This document shows, in pieces, positions 33,846 to 42,875 of a stretch of DNA of 64,000 nucleotides. A program made the translations under genes and the position numbers. The first letter of the stretch is position 1, and the number at the start of each line of letters is the position of its first letter. The stretch spans positions 213,268-277,267 of the forward strand of contig NZ_BMML01000012.1 of NCBI RefSeq assembly GCF_014645815.1, given 5' to 3'. Under the pieces are notes generated by a model. The model was not told the DNA's origin. It did no database searches and worked only from the letters and a program-made list of their open reading frames with translations. Source of the DNA: Streptomyces fuscichromogenes (lineage in GTDB: Bacteria > Actinomycetota > Actinomycetes > Streptomycetales > Streptomycetaceae).

Positions 33846-36035
33846 ATGTTCGAGAGGCTGGGGCGGACGACGGTCCGCCGACGGTGGTGGGTGATCGGCC
33901 TGGCCGCGGTCTTCCTGGCGTTCGGTGGCATCTGGGGCACGCGGGTCTTCGGCTCGCTGACCACCGGAGGGTTCGACGATCCGGCCGGCCAGAGCTCACG
34001 CGCGGCCGCACGTGCCGAGGCGACGTTGGGCCGGACCGGCAACGACGCGGTGGTCCTGTACACCAGCCGCAGCACGACAGTCGACGACCCGGCGTTCCGG
34101 CGAGCCGTCACGGAGACCGTCCAAGCGCTTCCCCGCGCCGTGGTGACCCGGACCGTCACCTATTGGAGCACCGGCAACCCGGCCCTGGTCAGCCACGACC
34201 GGCACGCCACCTACGCGGTGCTGACCCTGGCCGGCGACGACGAGGCACAGCGCGGCCAAGCGCTGGACGAGATCGAGCACGAACTGGCCGCGCCCGGCCT
34301 GCGCACCCGGATCGGCGGCGCCACCACGGTCGACCGCGACATCCGCGAGCGGGTCGCGGCGGACATCGCCTTCGCCGAGACGATCTCCATACCGGTGCTG
34401 CTCGTGCTCCTGGTCGTCGTCTTCGGCAGCGTGGCCGCGGCGAGCCTGCCGCTCGCGATCGGCGCGCTGGCGATCCTCGGAGCGTTCACCGCGCTGCGCG
34501 TGACGACCTACCTGACCGACGTCTCGGTCTTCTCGGTCAACGTGGTGACGATTCTCGGGCTGGGGCTGGCCATCGACTACGGCCTGTTCATGGTCGGGCG
34601 GTTCCGGGAGGAGATCGCCCGCGGGCTCGATGTCGAGGACGCCGTCGCCCGCACCATGGCCACCGCCGGCCGTACGGTCGCGGTCTCCGGCGTCACCGTC
34701 GCCGTCTCCCTGGCCGGACTGCTGATCTTCCCGATGTCCTTCCTCCGCTCGATGGGCCTCGGCGGTCTGTCCGCGGTCGTGGTGGCGATGACGGCGGCGC
34801 TGACCGTGCTGCCCGCCCTGCTCGCCGTCCTCGGACCCCGGGTCGAGGCACTTTCGGTACGGCGGCTGCTCCGCCGCCCGCCACCGGCTCTCCCACGGGA
34901 CGAGGACACGGGCGCGCACGGGTTCTGGTACCGCCTCGCGCACAGCATCATGCGCCGCCCGGTCGGCTATGCGACCGGGGTGCTCGCGGTCCTGCTGCTG
35001 GCCGCCGCACCGTTCCTGCGCGTCGAGTTCGGAGGTATCGACCCGAGGGTGCTGCCGACGGGTACCGAGAGCCGTGTGGTCTCGGAGACCCTCGACCGGG
35101 ACTTCGTCCGGAACGGGCAGGTGCCCATCGAGGCGATCGTGACCTCGTCGGACCGGGCCGGTCTGGAGCGCTATGCCGCCGCCGTCCGCACGGTCGACGG
35201 GGTGTCCGGAGCGGAGGTCACGGGCAGGTCGGGCGATGTCGCCCGAGTCACGGTCATGTACCAGGGTGACCCCATATCTCCCCGGTCGCGGGATCTCGTG
35301 AGCCGGATCCGGGCCGTACCGGCACCACCGGGTGGTGAGGCGCTGGTGGGTGGCCAGACCGCCCAGCTGACCGACCAACTCGACGCCGTGGGGCGCCTGT
35401 TGCCCTGGATGGCGCTGATCATCGGCGGCGCCGGCTTCGTCCTGCTGTTCCTCGCCTTCGGCTCCGTGGTGCTGCCGGTCAAGGCGATCGTGATGAACAT
35501 CCTGTCGCTCGGAGCCTCGTTCGGCGCACTGGTCCTGATCTTCCAGGACGGCCATCTGTCCGGCCTGTTGGACTTCACCTCCACCGGGACGCTGGAGGCG
35601 ACCCAGCCGATCCTGGTCCTCGCGGTCGTGTTCGGGCTGTCGATGGACTACGAGGTCTTCCTGATGTCCCGGATCCGCGAAGAGTACGACCGGACCGGCG
35701 ACAACACCGCGGCGGTCGCGGTCGGGCTGCAGCGCAGCGGCCGGATCATCACCAGCGCCGCGCTGCTCATCCTGGTCGTGATCGGGCTGTTCTCCGTCTC
35801 CGGAATCACGTTCATCAAGCTGATCGGGGTGGCGATGCTCATCGCCGTCCTGGTGGACGCGACGATCGTCCGGGCGCTGCTGGTACCGGCCACGATGCGC
35901 CTGCTGGGAAACGCGAACTGGTGGGCGCCGGCGCCCCTGCGGCGCTTCTACGCCCGCCACGGCATCCGGGAGGACGACGACCCGCCGCCCGCGCCTGATC
36001 CCCGTCCCGCACCGGCCCGTACGTCGTCCGACTGA
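33846..36035 (+). CDS. MMPL-family RND transporter
   Basis: The 729-residue product has a first helix at about 12-32, an extracytoplasmic loop, then six helices from about 180 to 350 including LGLGLAIDYGLFMVGRFREE with the D-Y pair that carries proton coupling. A second loop and a second set of six helices from about 510 to 700 follow, with VVFGLSMDYEVFLMSRIREE at the matching position. Both copies of the D-Y motif are intact. MMPL proteins export lipids, antibiotics or toxic compounds. ATG 33846 has AGGAGGAGACGG before it. The length is normal for the smaller actinobacterial members. Confidence 0.9.
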   Translation: MFERLGRTTVRRRWWVIGLAAVFLAFGGIWGTRVFGSLTTGGFDDPAGQSSRAAARAEATLGRTGNDAVVLYTSRSTTVDDPAFRRAVTETVQALPRAVVTRTVTYWSTGNPALVSHDRHATYAVLTLAGDDEAQRGQALDEIEHELAAPGLRTRIGGATTVDRDIRERVAADIAFAETISIPVLLVLLVVVFGSVAAASLPLAIGALAILGAFTALRVTTYLTDVSVFSVNVVTILGLGLAIDYGLFMVGRFREEIARGLDVEDAVARTMATAGRTVAVSGVTVAVSLAGLLIFPMSFLRSMGLGGLSAVVVAMTAALTVLPALLAVLGPRVEALSVRRLLRRPPPALPRDEDTGAHGFWYRLAHSIMRRPVGYATGVLAVLLLAAAPFLRVEFGGIDPRVLPTGTESRVVSETLDRDFVRNGQVPIEAIVTSSDRAGLERYAAAVRTVDGVSGAEVTGRSGDVARVTVMYQGDPISPRSRDLVSRIRAVPAPPGGEALVGGQTAQLTDQLDAVGRLLPWMALIIGGAGFVLLFLAFGSVVLPVKAIVMNILSLGASFGALVLIFQDGHLSGLLDFTSTGTLEATQPILVLAVVFGLSMDYEVFLMSRIREEYDRTGDNTAAVAVGLQRSGRIITSAALLILVVIGLFSVSGITFIKLIGVAMLIAVLVDATIVRALLVPATMRLLGNANWWAPAPLRRFYARHGIREDDDPPPAPDPRPAPARTSSD

Positions 36036-36149
36036 CCCTCCCACCGAGGACGGGACGATGCATCAGCACGCATACGACAGCCGGTGCACTGCCGAGGAGC
36101 CGTGCAGCTCGCCCACGACGCCGCGAAGCAGACACTGGCGTACCCCACA

Positions 36150-36440
36150 GCTGACGGGTCTCGGCGTCGCCGCGGCCGCAGTACGGGGATCAGGTTCAGC
36201 AGCAGCCCGACCACCGCGACACCCGTGACCAGGTCCAGGCCGGGCCGGCCGGGCGTGAAGTCGGCGGCGGCCACCTGGCCGGAGATCTGTACCAGGCCGG
36301 ACAAAAGGCCTTGCCCTGACTCGTCGATGCCCGCGGTGGCCTGGGCCATGATCGCGCTGTACCCGAGCGAAGCCGCCGCCGAGGAGGATCAGGCCACGAA
36401 CCAGAGGTAACCGAGGGGCGAGGAGGTCATCGAGGTGACG
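36150..36440 (-). pseudogene. C-terminal remnant of an MFS transporter
   Basis: The minus strand reads MAQATAGIDESGQGLLSGLV, QISGQV, then PGLDLVTGVAVVGLLLNLIP and VLRPRRRRD. This is the last region of EmrB-type drug transporters, where G-L-x-S-G-L-x-x-x-S-x-Q-V is followed by about 25 residues and a final helix. Here those residues are missing. Upstream toward 36440 the sequence loses frame. Confidence 0.5.
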
Positions 36441-36666
36441 ATCAGCGATACGGTGCCGAAGCGGTTCGACGTGTCTGCCGGTCAGCGGCGAGCCGACCGC
36501 GACTGGTGGACGCCTTGCTCAACCTGGATGTCCGCGTGGTGATCTCTCTCCTCGCGTTCTGACTCTTCGCCCGCCTGCGATCGTGGAAGAGCTCGAAGGG
36601 CCCGAAGAGGCCGGAGGTGCGGGGAAACGGGGTGCGTTGGGTCGGGGAACCGGGGAGCATGGCGGG

Positions 36667-37152
36667 GTGGCTGATCTGCTGTGGGATGACGTGAAGTGCT
36701 TCTTCGACGTTGACTTGGTGGGGTCGTTGCCGGACGTGCGTGTCCCGAACGCCTCGGTGGGGGAGTGGCAGGAGGTCCTCGACCTGGTCGCGGAGAAGGG
36801 CTGGACGTGCCAGTACTCCGAAGGGGAAACGGTGCTTCCGGTTCCCCGGGCGGAGGCTGTGCTGTCCCGTCCGGCGGATGCCGAGTTCCCGGAGTTGCGG
36901 GTCTGGCCGACGGCCGATGTGCTGGCGATCTTCCGTTTCCTTGCTGACGATGAAGTCGACTTCGATGTCGACCTGTGGGAGTTGCAGGGCCAGGACCGCC
37001 TTGATGTCCTGTGCGGCTTCCTGCGGGAGATCGGGCGGCGCCTGGGCAAGCCGGTGCTGATGGACCCGGAGGGCGACTATGGCCATCCGGTGCTCGGCTT
37101 CGACGTCGAAGCCGATCGAGTCGTTCTTCTCGCGAACAGGCCGGGAAGGTGA
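36667..37152 (+). CDS. Hypothetical acidic protein, 161 aa
   Basis: From GTG 36667 the product reads VADLLWDDVKCFFDVDLVGS, VGEWQEVLDLVAEKGWTCQY and LAIFRFLADDEVDFDVDLWE, ending EGDYGHPVLGFDVEADRVVL. It is a soluble acidic alpha/beta protein of a kind frequent in Streptomyces accessory regions and resembles small immunity-type proteins in composition, but no family name can be given. The open frame extends upstream without similarity. A GGCGGG sits just before the GTG. It is divergent from the MFS remnant. Confidence 0.6.
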   Translation: MADLLWDDVKCFFDVDLVGSLPDVRVPNASVGEWQEVLDLVAEKGWTCQYSEGETVLPVPRAEAVLSRPADAEFPELRVWPTADVLAIFRFLADDEVDFDVDLWELQGQDRLDVLCGFLREIGRRLGKPVLMDPEGDYGHPVLGFDVEADRVVLLANRPGR

Positions 37153-37266
37153 CTCTGGCCGACGGCTGCGGTTCGCGAGGCGGATCAGGGGCTGAGCGTG
37201 GAGTTTGCCCTGGGCGATCTTCTGGTCGTAGTAGGTCCGGGAGGCGGATTCGGCCGGGGCGCCGCC

Positions 37267-37707
37267 TCACCGCGTCAGTGTGATGACCTGGCCGGCCGGG
37301 CCCGTGAGGGTGAGGGTGCGGGCCGTTACCTGAGCCTTGTAGGTGCCGGCGGAGGGTATGACGTCGACATGGTCGGGCGGGTAGCAGGCGATCGTCGTCG
37401 ACGCGTACTCGCTGCCGAAGGTGATTGCGGACCGGTCACTGTCCACGACCGCCTTGCCTGAGAAGCCGTTGCAACCGTCGTGGCCGGTGACGGCGGGCTT
37501 GTCGGCGTCGAACATCAGCCCCGCACGGGAACCCTTCGGCACGGGGTGAGCGACACCGTCGATGGTAACGGTGCGGGCGTGCCACTGGACACCGGTGAGG
37601 GCGGGCGGCGCGGTGTGCGGGCCGTCGTTGTCGGCTTGGGCGACGGACGTGGTGGAGAGGGCGACCGTCGCAAGGGCCGTGGAGGCGAGGAGAGAGGTCC
37701 GCTTCAT
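37267..37707 (-). CDS. Secreted META-domain protein
   Basis: The 146-residue product starts at ATG 37707 with a Sec signal (MKRTSLLASTALATVALSTT, cleavage near VAQA). It continues with one META/HslJ domain: FDADKPAVTGHDGCNGFSGK, AITFGSEYASTTIACYPPDH and TYKAQVTARTLTLTG. The two cysteines (DGCNGF and IACY) are the conserved pair of this domain. META-domain proteins are associated with stress or antibiotic resistance, without a known reaction. It is divergent from the VOC gene at 37894, with a palindromic site in the shared gap. Confidence 0.8.
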   Translation of the reverse strand: MKRTSLLASTALATVALSTTSVAQADNDGPHTAPPALTGVQWHARTVTIDGVAHPVPKGSRAGLMFDADKPAVTGHDGCNGFSGKAVVDSDRSAITFGSEYASTTIACYPPDHVDVIPSAGTYKAQVTARTLTLTGPAGQVITLTR

Positions 37708-37823
37708 GACCTTGTGACGTGGTGGCAGAAAGAACGGTTCCGGGGCGGGAGTCGCGCCGCTCGGACGCTGCCGCACGGGCGATACGCAGGCGGGTGGCGC
37801 TCGTCGCGACCCAAGCTCACTGT

Positions 37824-37844
37824 CTAGGTCAGAAGCTGACCTAG
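37824..37844. promoter_or_regulatory. 9-bp inverted repeat, candidate operator between divergent genes
   Basis: CTAGGTCAG and CTGACCTAG are exact reverse complements separated by three bases. Each arm is next to an AGCTCACT-like stretch on the outside (37814-37821 and 37842-37849, direct orientation). The site lies 50 bp before the VOC start and 117 bp from the META gene. Symmetry and place fit a TetR- or ArsR-type operator; no regulator gene is adjacent. Confidence 0.5.
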
Positions 37845-37893
37845 CTCACTCCTATCGTCACTGCCGCCAACCAACATCAGCGAAGGGACCGCC

Positions 37894-38427
37894 ATGCCCG
37901 AGCAGACCAGCACAACGCCGGCGGGCTACACCACCGTTGCGCCCTGGGTCGTCACCGACGACACGGGGGCTTTCCTCGACTTCGTTGCCCAGGCGTTCGG
38001 GGGCGAGGAACTCGGGCGGGTGTCGACCGAGGACGGCTTGATCGGTCACGCCGAGATCCGAGTCGGCGACACCGTCGTCTTGGCTTTCGACCGACACGCG
38101 GACTGGCCCACCATGCCGAGCCTGCTGCGCGTTTTCGTCGCCGATGCGGACGGCGCGTTCTCACAAGCCGTCGCAGCCGGCGGCCATGTCGTCACTTCCC
38201 TGTCCGACGACGCTTTCGGACAGCGCGGAGGGCGTATCAAGGACCCCTTCGGCAACATCTGGTGGGTGGTCAGCTACGTTGAGGACGTCTCTGAGGGCGA
38301 GATCTGGAAGCGGCTGCAGTACCCCGTGTACGCCGATGCCATGCGTGTGGCTCAGGAGACACTCGACGCCGAGCTCAGCGGCCGACACCACGGGCACAGC
38401 AGTGCACCCGTCAGGACAACCAGCTAG
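37894..38427 (+). CDS. VOC family protein, PhnB-like
   Basis: The 177-residue product reads GYTTVAPWVVTDDTGAFLDF, FVAQAFGGEELGRVSTEDG, IGHAEIRVGDTVVLAFD and QRGGRIKDPFGNIWWVVSYV, the single-domain glyoxalase/PhnB pattern. The last 45 residues (EGEIWKRLQYPVYADAMRVA) form an added helix common in this subgroup. The function is a small-molecule binding or isomerising enzyme, substrate unknown. ATG 37894 is 50 bp downstream of a strong palindrome, so expression is probably repressor-controlled. Confidence 0.85.
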   Translation: MPEQTSTTPAGYTTVAPWVVTDDTGAFLDFVAQAFGGEELGRVSTEDGLIGHAEIRVGDTVVLAFDRHADWPTMPSLLRVFVADADGAFSQAVAAGGHVVTSLSDDAFGQRGGRIKDPFGNIWWVVSYVEDVSEGEIWKRLQYPVYADAMRVAQETLDAELSGRHHGHSSAPVRTTS

Positions 38428-38527
38428 ACCCATGATGTCGGGGTTCGCATGCGCCAGACCAGGAGCCAAGAAGCGTTTTCATTCCGCTTCGGCGGCCGGC
38501 CGGATCGGCCGCCGTCCGGGATTCCGT

Positions 38528-39496
38528 TCACCGGCGTGCCGCGGAACCGCCTCCGGCCCGTTTGCGTACCCGGCGCACCAGCTCGTCCGCGGCCTGCGGC
38601 CACTGTGCGTACTGAAAGTCGAAGCCCAGCTGGGTCAGTCGGCCCGGGACGACACGGCGGCTCTTCAGCAGCAGTTCGGTGTCGGAACGCAGAGCGAACG
38701 CGCCGACCTCGGCCATCCACTTGGTCGCGGGGAGACCCACCGGTACACCCCACGCGGAGCGCAGGGTGCGCATGAATGCGCGCTGCGGCAGCGGACGGGG
38801 AGCCGCCAGGTTCACCGGCCCTGCGACGTCCTCCCGGTCGATCAAGAACTCCACCGCGCGCACGAAGTCGTGTTCGTGGATCCACGACACGTACTGCGCT
38901 CCACCGGCGACCGGGCCGCCGAGACCCAGGCGGGCCAGTCCCAGCAGGACGGCGAAGACCCCGCCGGGGTCCGGGCTCATCACCATGGCCGAGCGCAGAG
39001 CGACCTTGCGCGTGGCCGGCGTTTCGGCCTCCTGCTGAGCCTGCTCCCAGGCTTTGGCGATCTCGACGCTGTACGCCCAGTAGTCCGGCACGCCCGGTTC
39101 GGTACCGCCGATCACACCGGTGGCCTCGTCGTTGGGGGCGTCGAAGCGGTGCGCGTACACCGTGGCGGTGCTCATCTGCAGCCAGACCCGGGGCGGTCGG
39201 GCAGCGCCCGCGATCGCGGCGCCCACGACCCGGGTGGAGTCGACCCGGGAGTCCATCATTTCGTGCAGATTGGCCGCCGTGTATCGGCAACTCACCGTGC
39301 GTCCGGCCAGATTGATCACGACATCGCTGCCGTCCACCGCCGCCGTCCATGACCCCAGGGTCCGACCGTCCCATGGGACCTCGCCCGCACGCCCGGGGCG
39401 TCTGGTGAGAATCACGACCTCGTGGCCGGCGGCGTCCAGTGCGCGCTTCAGGACCGCGCCGACCTGTCCGGTACCCCCGGGAATCACAATCTTCAT
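38528..39496 (-). CDS. TIGR01777-type NAD(P)-dependent epimerase (YfcH-like)
   Basis: The 322-residue product begins MKIVIPGGTGQVGAVLKRAL with a Rossmann G-G-T-G-Q-V-G motif. It has DVVINLAGRTVSCRYTAANL, the typical YfcH/TIGR01777 segment, WLQMSTATVYAHRFD, and the C-terminal domain region YVSWIHEHDFVRAVEFLIDR, PVNLAAPRPLPQRAFMRTLR. The family is SDR-like with an unknown sugar or nucleotide substrate; some members affect cell division. ATG 39496 is preceded by GGAGGGGGAGCC. It appears intact and stands alone. Confidence 0.9.
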   Translation of the reverse strand: MKIVIPGGTGQVGAVLKRALDAAGHEVVILTRRPGRAGEVPWDGRTLGSWTAAVDGSDVVINLAGRTVSCRYTAANLHEMMDSRVDSTRVVGAAIAGAARPPRVWLQMSTATVYAHRFDAPNDEATGVIGGTEPGVPDYWAYSVEIAKAWEQAQQEAETPATRKVALRSAMVMSPDPGGVFAVLLGLARLGLGGPVAGGAQYVSWIHEHDFVRAVEFLIDREDVAGPVNLAAPRPLPQRAFMRTLRSAWGVPVGLPATKWMAEVGAFALRSDTELLLKSRRVVPGRLTQLGFDFQYAQWPQAADELVRRVRKRAGGGSAARR

Positions 39497-39579
39497 CGGC
39501 TCCCCCTCCTTCGTCTCGGGTGAGCCTAGACCATAGAGTTGAACGTGTTCAAAACCGGGGATGGGATCCACGACTGCAG

Positions 39580-39830
39580 TCAGGCTCGCCGTGCGGCCCA
39601 CTCGGCGATCGCGGTCAGAGGTCTCGCGCCGGTCAGGGCGGCGCAAGCGGCCAGTGCGAGGACGAAGACGAGAGGATGGCGGCGGCCCTTTGCCCGCACA
39701 GATCAGGCGCCACCGCGAGGCAGCCCAGCAGGCCGGGGCGTTCCCCAGCGCGGGAGGCCGGGCAGCAGCGAGCCGGCCCAGCCCCCGGCAGGGATGGGCG
39801 ATGATGAGCGGCCAGGCACGGTCTTCCCTT
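39580..39830 (-). pseudogene. ISAs1-family transposase N-terminal remnant
   Basis: The minus strand reads KGRRHPLVFVLALAACAALT, GARPLTAIAEWAARRA and then a stop. This is the conserved DDE-associated N-terminal region of ISAs1 transposases (normally R-G-x-R-H-x-L-x-x-x-L-A-x-A-x-x-A-x-L-x-G-A). The remainder on both sides is out of frame or absent. Confidence 0.55.
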
Positions 39831-39967
39831 GCGGTGATCAGCGACTCGACACCTCATGGTCACCCGGAAGCCGTGCCTGCCTCCGTTCCGGACCGATCCG
39901 CGAACATCGCAGCCAATCCGGCTCCATGAGTCGCCGTCAGGTCGGATAGAGCGGGCTACGCACCTCG

Positions 39968-40606
39968 GTCGCTGTCGTCGCCGGGCGCGAGGCGATCGCC
40001 GGTGGTCTGGCGACCGGTGGCACGCGAGGTCTGGCCCAGGCGGTGGTCGAGCACCTGCGGGACGAGCACCGGCTCGACGCCGGCCTGGAGCAGGCGTGGG
40101 CGGCCCTCGTTCACGGCGGCGTGTTCGCGCCGTCGTCAACGGTGCCCGGCCCCGGCCCCGGGCCCGTCTACGGGTCGGTGATCACCGAGGATCGTGTCTT
40201 CCCTCCGCAGCCGGGTTCGGTCACCTTGTCGCCGACCGAACTGCGCGCCGCCGTGGCCCCTGCCTGTCAGCCGGTGGCGGGCCTCGTGGAGCAGGTGCTG
40301 GGTGAAGTACCGCCGGAGACCCTCCGGCAGGCGACTGCCGGCGGGCTGCTGCTGACCGGACCGCACCTGCCCGGAGCGGAGGGCCACTTGACGGATCTGA
40401 CCGGGCTGCCCGCTCGTCGGGTGGTCGAACCGAAGGCAGGGCTGCACCGCCCCCAGGTTCTCCTCGACGGGGTGGCCCGGCTGCTTGCCGAGAATCCGCC
40501 TGCCCCTGCCATCGCCGAGCGCCGCATCGACCTTTCAGAGGAGTTGCGGCTGCTGGAGAAGCTCGGCCTGCGGCCACCGCGTGATCTGAACGCCGACGAC
40601 AGGTGA
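39968..40606 (+). pseudogene. MreB/actin-like protein fragment lacking the N-terminal domain
   Basis: The open frame reads VAVVAGREAIAGGLATGGTR, GLAQAVVEHLRDEHRLDAGL, ELRAAVAPACQPVAGLVEQV and ATAGGLLLTGPHLPGAEGHL, TDLTGLPARRVVEP, PQVLLDGVARLLAEN. This follows the middle and C-terminal part of MreB/Mbl-type proteins (normally D-x-G-I-x-L-T-G-G-G-A-L-L-x-G-L, then TGLPV). The ATP-binding N-terminal phosphate loop is missing, and in-frame stops precede 39950. It may be translated from GTG 40043 but would not bind nucleotide normally. Confidence 0.45.
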
Positions 40607-40800
40607 ACCCCATGCGGAGCGCCCCGGGCCAGGACTCGTGCGGCTTCCGCGGGCCAGGCGTCCTCGTGGTGGACGAGGTCCTGGCCACCGCGATCCTCGA
40701 CCGGCTCCTCCACCACTGCGAAGTCGTCCCGGTCAGCGGGTCCGGCTGCCTGCTGACGAACCGACTCGCCGCCATCGGCGGGGACGCCGACGTCGCCTGA
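40603..40800 (+). pseudogene. IS21-family IstB remnant
   Basis: The short frame reads RGPGVLVVDEVLATAILDRL, LHHCEVVPVSGSGCLLTNRL, AAIGG. VLVVDE recalls the Walker B strand, and LATAILDRLLHHCEV to NRLAAI is the C-terminal end of the IstB ATPase that assists IS21 transposition. About 80 residues between these elements are missing. Confidence 0.5.
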
Positions 40801-40845
40801 GCAATCCCCTTCGCGGCGGCCGCGGTCGCCTGGGACCATCCAGTC

Positions 40846-41040
40846 ATGCGTCTGATCGCCGATGGGACCACAGCCGCCTCGCGCTTGGTGCTCGTGAACG
40901 AACTCGATACCGATGACGGATACGTCTTCGAGCTGGCCGGCCCTCTGTTCCTGGCAGTTGGCGATCGGGTCAGCTTCGAGAACGGCGACCTCGTCGTCGC
41001 TCGCGCGAACGGTGAACGACTCCGGCCCGTCGGCTCCTAG
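40846..41040 (+). CDS. Small hypothetical protein, 64 aa
   Basis: The product reads RLIADGTTAASRLVLVNELD, DGYVFELAGPLFLAVGDRVS and FENGDLVVARANG, a small beta-rich protein without cysteines or signal peptide. No Shine-Dalgarno sequence of quality is visible before ATG 40846. The composition looks genuine, but it could also be a fragment of a larger protein. Confidence 0.35.
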   Translation: MRLIADGTTAASRLVLVNELDTDDGYVFELAGPLFLAVGDRVSFENGDLVVARANGERLRPVGS

Positions 41041-41229
41041 TCCACACATTGCCGGGTCGGTTACCGCTGCCCGGCCAGCGCTTCTTGAGCTCGGTGGCCT
41101 TCCGTGACCTGCTCAACCACTGAGCACGCAACTCCGTACCCGAGTGGGCACATGGCTCGGTACTCTGACACTCAGCAGGCGATCAGTTTGTATATCATTG
41201 TCCGCCTTCCCTCTCCAAGCAGGCGACTG

Positions 41230-41490
41230 CGGTGGCAGCCAAGGCAGGCCAGGGAAAACGCCGGTGTTCCGAGCGAACGAGCCCTGTTCGTCGGTGACAG
41301 CGTCTGGGACATGAAGGCGGCCGTACGGGACGGAGTGACCCCGGCGGCGGTCCTGTCCGGCGGCATCCCCCACGTGGACCTCGAAGAGGCCAGCACTCAC
41401 GCCGTGTACCCGGACCCCGCCGACCTCCTCGCACGCCTGGACACCAGCGTCCTCGCCGACACGGAACGACGGCCTCGCCCCGCCTCGCTG
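41230..41490 (+). pseudogene. HAD-superfamily hydrolase C-terminal remnant
   Basis: The frame reads ENAGVPSERALFVGDSVWDM, KAAVRDGVTPAAVLSGGIPH, VDLEEASTHAVYPDPADLLA. This is the final part of a phosphoglycolate-phosphatase-like HAD enzyme, with motif IV G-D-S-x-x-D-M-x-A-A. The N-terminal nucleophile DxDxT motif is absent; the frame before 41230 is unrelated. Confidence 0.6.
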
Positions 41491-41990
41491 TCGTGGCGGT
41501 TGAGCTCGACGACGCGTGTCTGCATCACCCAGGTGACCGCCGTTTTCACGACCGAGGCGATGACTGCTGTGCGATACCGATCGACGGGGTGTCCGGCGGG
41601 TCGCCGCAGGTCTGGGCGACAGGTTCGGTCACACGGCCTGGTGCCCGCGTGACGGTCGAGGACGTTCTTCTGCAGGAGGCTGGAGAAGGACTCCGTGGCA
41701 GCGTTGTCGCCTGCCGCCCCGACCCTTCCTGCCCTTCCTGTCGATCCGGCCGTTCCGTTGCCGTCGAGCGCCCGGACGATCTTCCGTGACCGGAACTGCG
41801 ACCCGCGATCGCTGTGCGGAATGCACCCGGCGGCGTGTCCACGCCGGGCACCAGCGACCTGCTGAAGGCGTCCTCGACCGCACGGAGTGCGCCGACGGTC
41901 GCCTGCGCGTCGTGTTCGCCGGCCAGCCGTCGCACGGCCCCGGCCTGCACCGAACTCCCGGTCAGCGCCAGCCCGTGCCGCCCTCCTGAC
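41490..41990 (-). pseudogene. IS3-family transposase remnant
   Basis: The minus strand holds ALRAVEDAFSRSLVPGVDTP, then in another frame CIPHSDRGSQFRSRKIVRAL and GRVGAAGDNAATESFSSLLQ, KNVLDR. These are the middle and end of the IS3 integrase core (H-S-D-R-G-S-Q-F is the second catalytic Asp; G-x-x-x-D-N-A-x-x-E-S-F holds the Glu). The first catalytic Asp segment is altered, and the C-terminal 40 residues are replaced by unrelated sequence. Confidence 0.6.
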
Positions 41991-42092
41991 AACGGCGGGA
42001 AGTCGCTTCCGGCCTGGAAGCGGGGCACCTGGGCGTCGCACGGTGCGCCCGACGGTAGAGGGTCCGTCCCTTCAACGGCGTCCGACGTGTTC

Positions 42093-42875
42093 TCAACCCG
42101 TGGTCGAGCCGGAACCGGGAACTGCGCCGCCACCCGCCTCGCCTGCCGTGATCGCGCCGATGTCCACCGAAGTGGAAGTGGCGCTCGGAGGTGGGGTGAG
42201 CACCACCACGGGCTCACCGAAGGACGGCGGAGGCGGGGTCAGGTCGGACGCAGGCAGCGTGGGCGCGCTGGTCTGTTTCAAGAGAGTCTGATCGAAGTTG
42301 ACCAGACCTGTCTTCTCCATGACGGTGATGTGATCAAGCACGGTGTCATTGGCCTGGTCTGCCAAGGCGCGGACGAGCGTGTTCTTGGTGGTGGAGCGGA
42401 TCTTCGCCACCGTGTTGAAGATGGATCCGTGTGTCATCCTCAGGATGTTGGCGAAGTCCGCGTCGAACTGATCGCCGCTGTCGGCCGTCAGGGTGAACAC
42501 AAAGGCCTGCTGCTGAGGGCTCGCCACATTGGGCAGCGTGATGTTCAGTAGGGGCGCGATCCTGCGGCAGGTCGTGTCCAGCGCGGCGTGACCGTCGACC
42601 AGGTGCCGGCTCGCGGTGACAACGGCCTTCGTGGTGCTCTTTTGCAATCCGATCTGGCCGACCGGGTACTCCCACAGCCCGGCCGCGCGGACCTTCACGA
42701 CGAAGTCCCGATCTGCCTCGGTCAGCGGACCCCACTGGGTCTGGGCGATGACGGGGTCGGAAGAGGCGGACGCCGTACCGGCCCCCAACGCACCCGGGTA
42801 GACGAGCGCCGCGAGCGCAAGACTCATGGCACCGCCGATGACGAAAGCTCCCGTCACATTCCACGAGAAGCGCAC
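42093..42875 (-). CDS. Secreted DUF4142 protein
   Basis: The 260-residue product starts at ATG 42875 with a signal anchor (VTGAFVIGGAMSLALAALVY). A helical DUF4142 domain follows: GPLTEADRDFVVKVRAAGLW, EYPVGQIGLQKSTTKAVVTA, FANILRMTHGSIFNTVAKIR and NTLVRALADQANDTVLDHIT. DUF4142 proteins are exported four-helix proteins related to ferritin-like folds, without a known reaction. The last 60 residues are Pro/Ser/Thr-rich and disordered (LTPPPPSFGEPVVVLTPPPS). It looks complete. Confidence 0.85.
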   Translation of the reverse strand: MRFSWNVTGAFVIGGAMSLALAALVYPGALGAGTASASSDPVIAQTQWGPLTEADRDFVVKVRAAGLWEYPVGQIGLQKSTTKAVVTASRHLVDGHAALDTTCRRIAPLLNITLPNVASPQQQAFVFTLTADSGDQFDADFANILRMTHGSIFNTVAKIRSTTKNTLVRALADQANDTVLDHITVMEKTGLVNFDQTLLKQTSAPTLPASDLTPPPPSFGEPVVVLTPPPSATSTSVDIGAITAGEAGGGAVPGSGSTTG

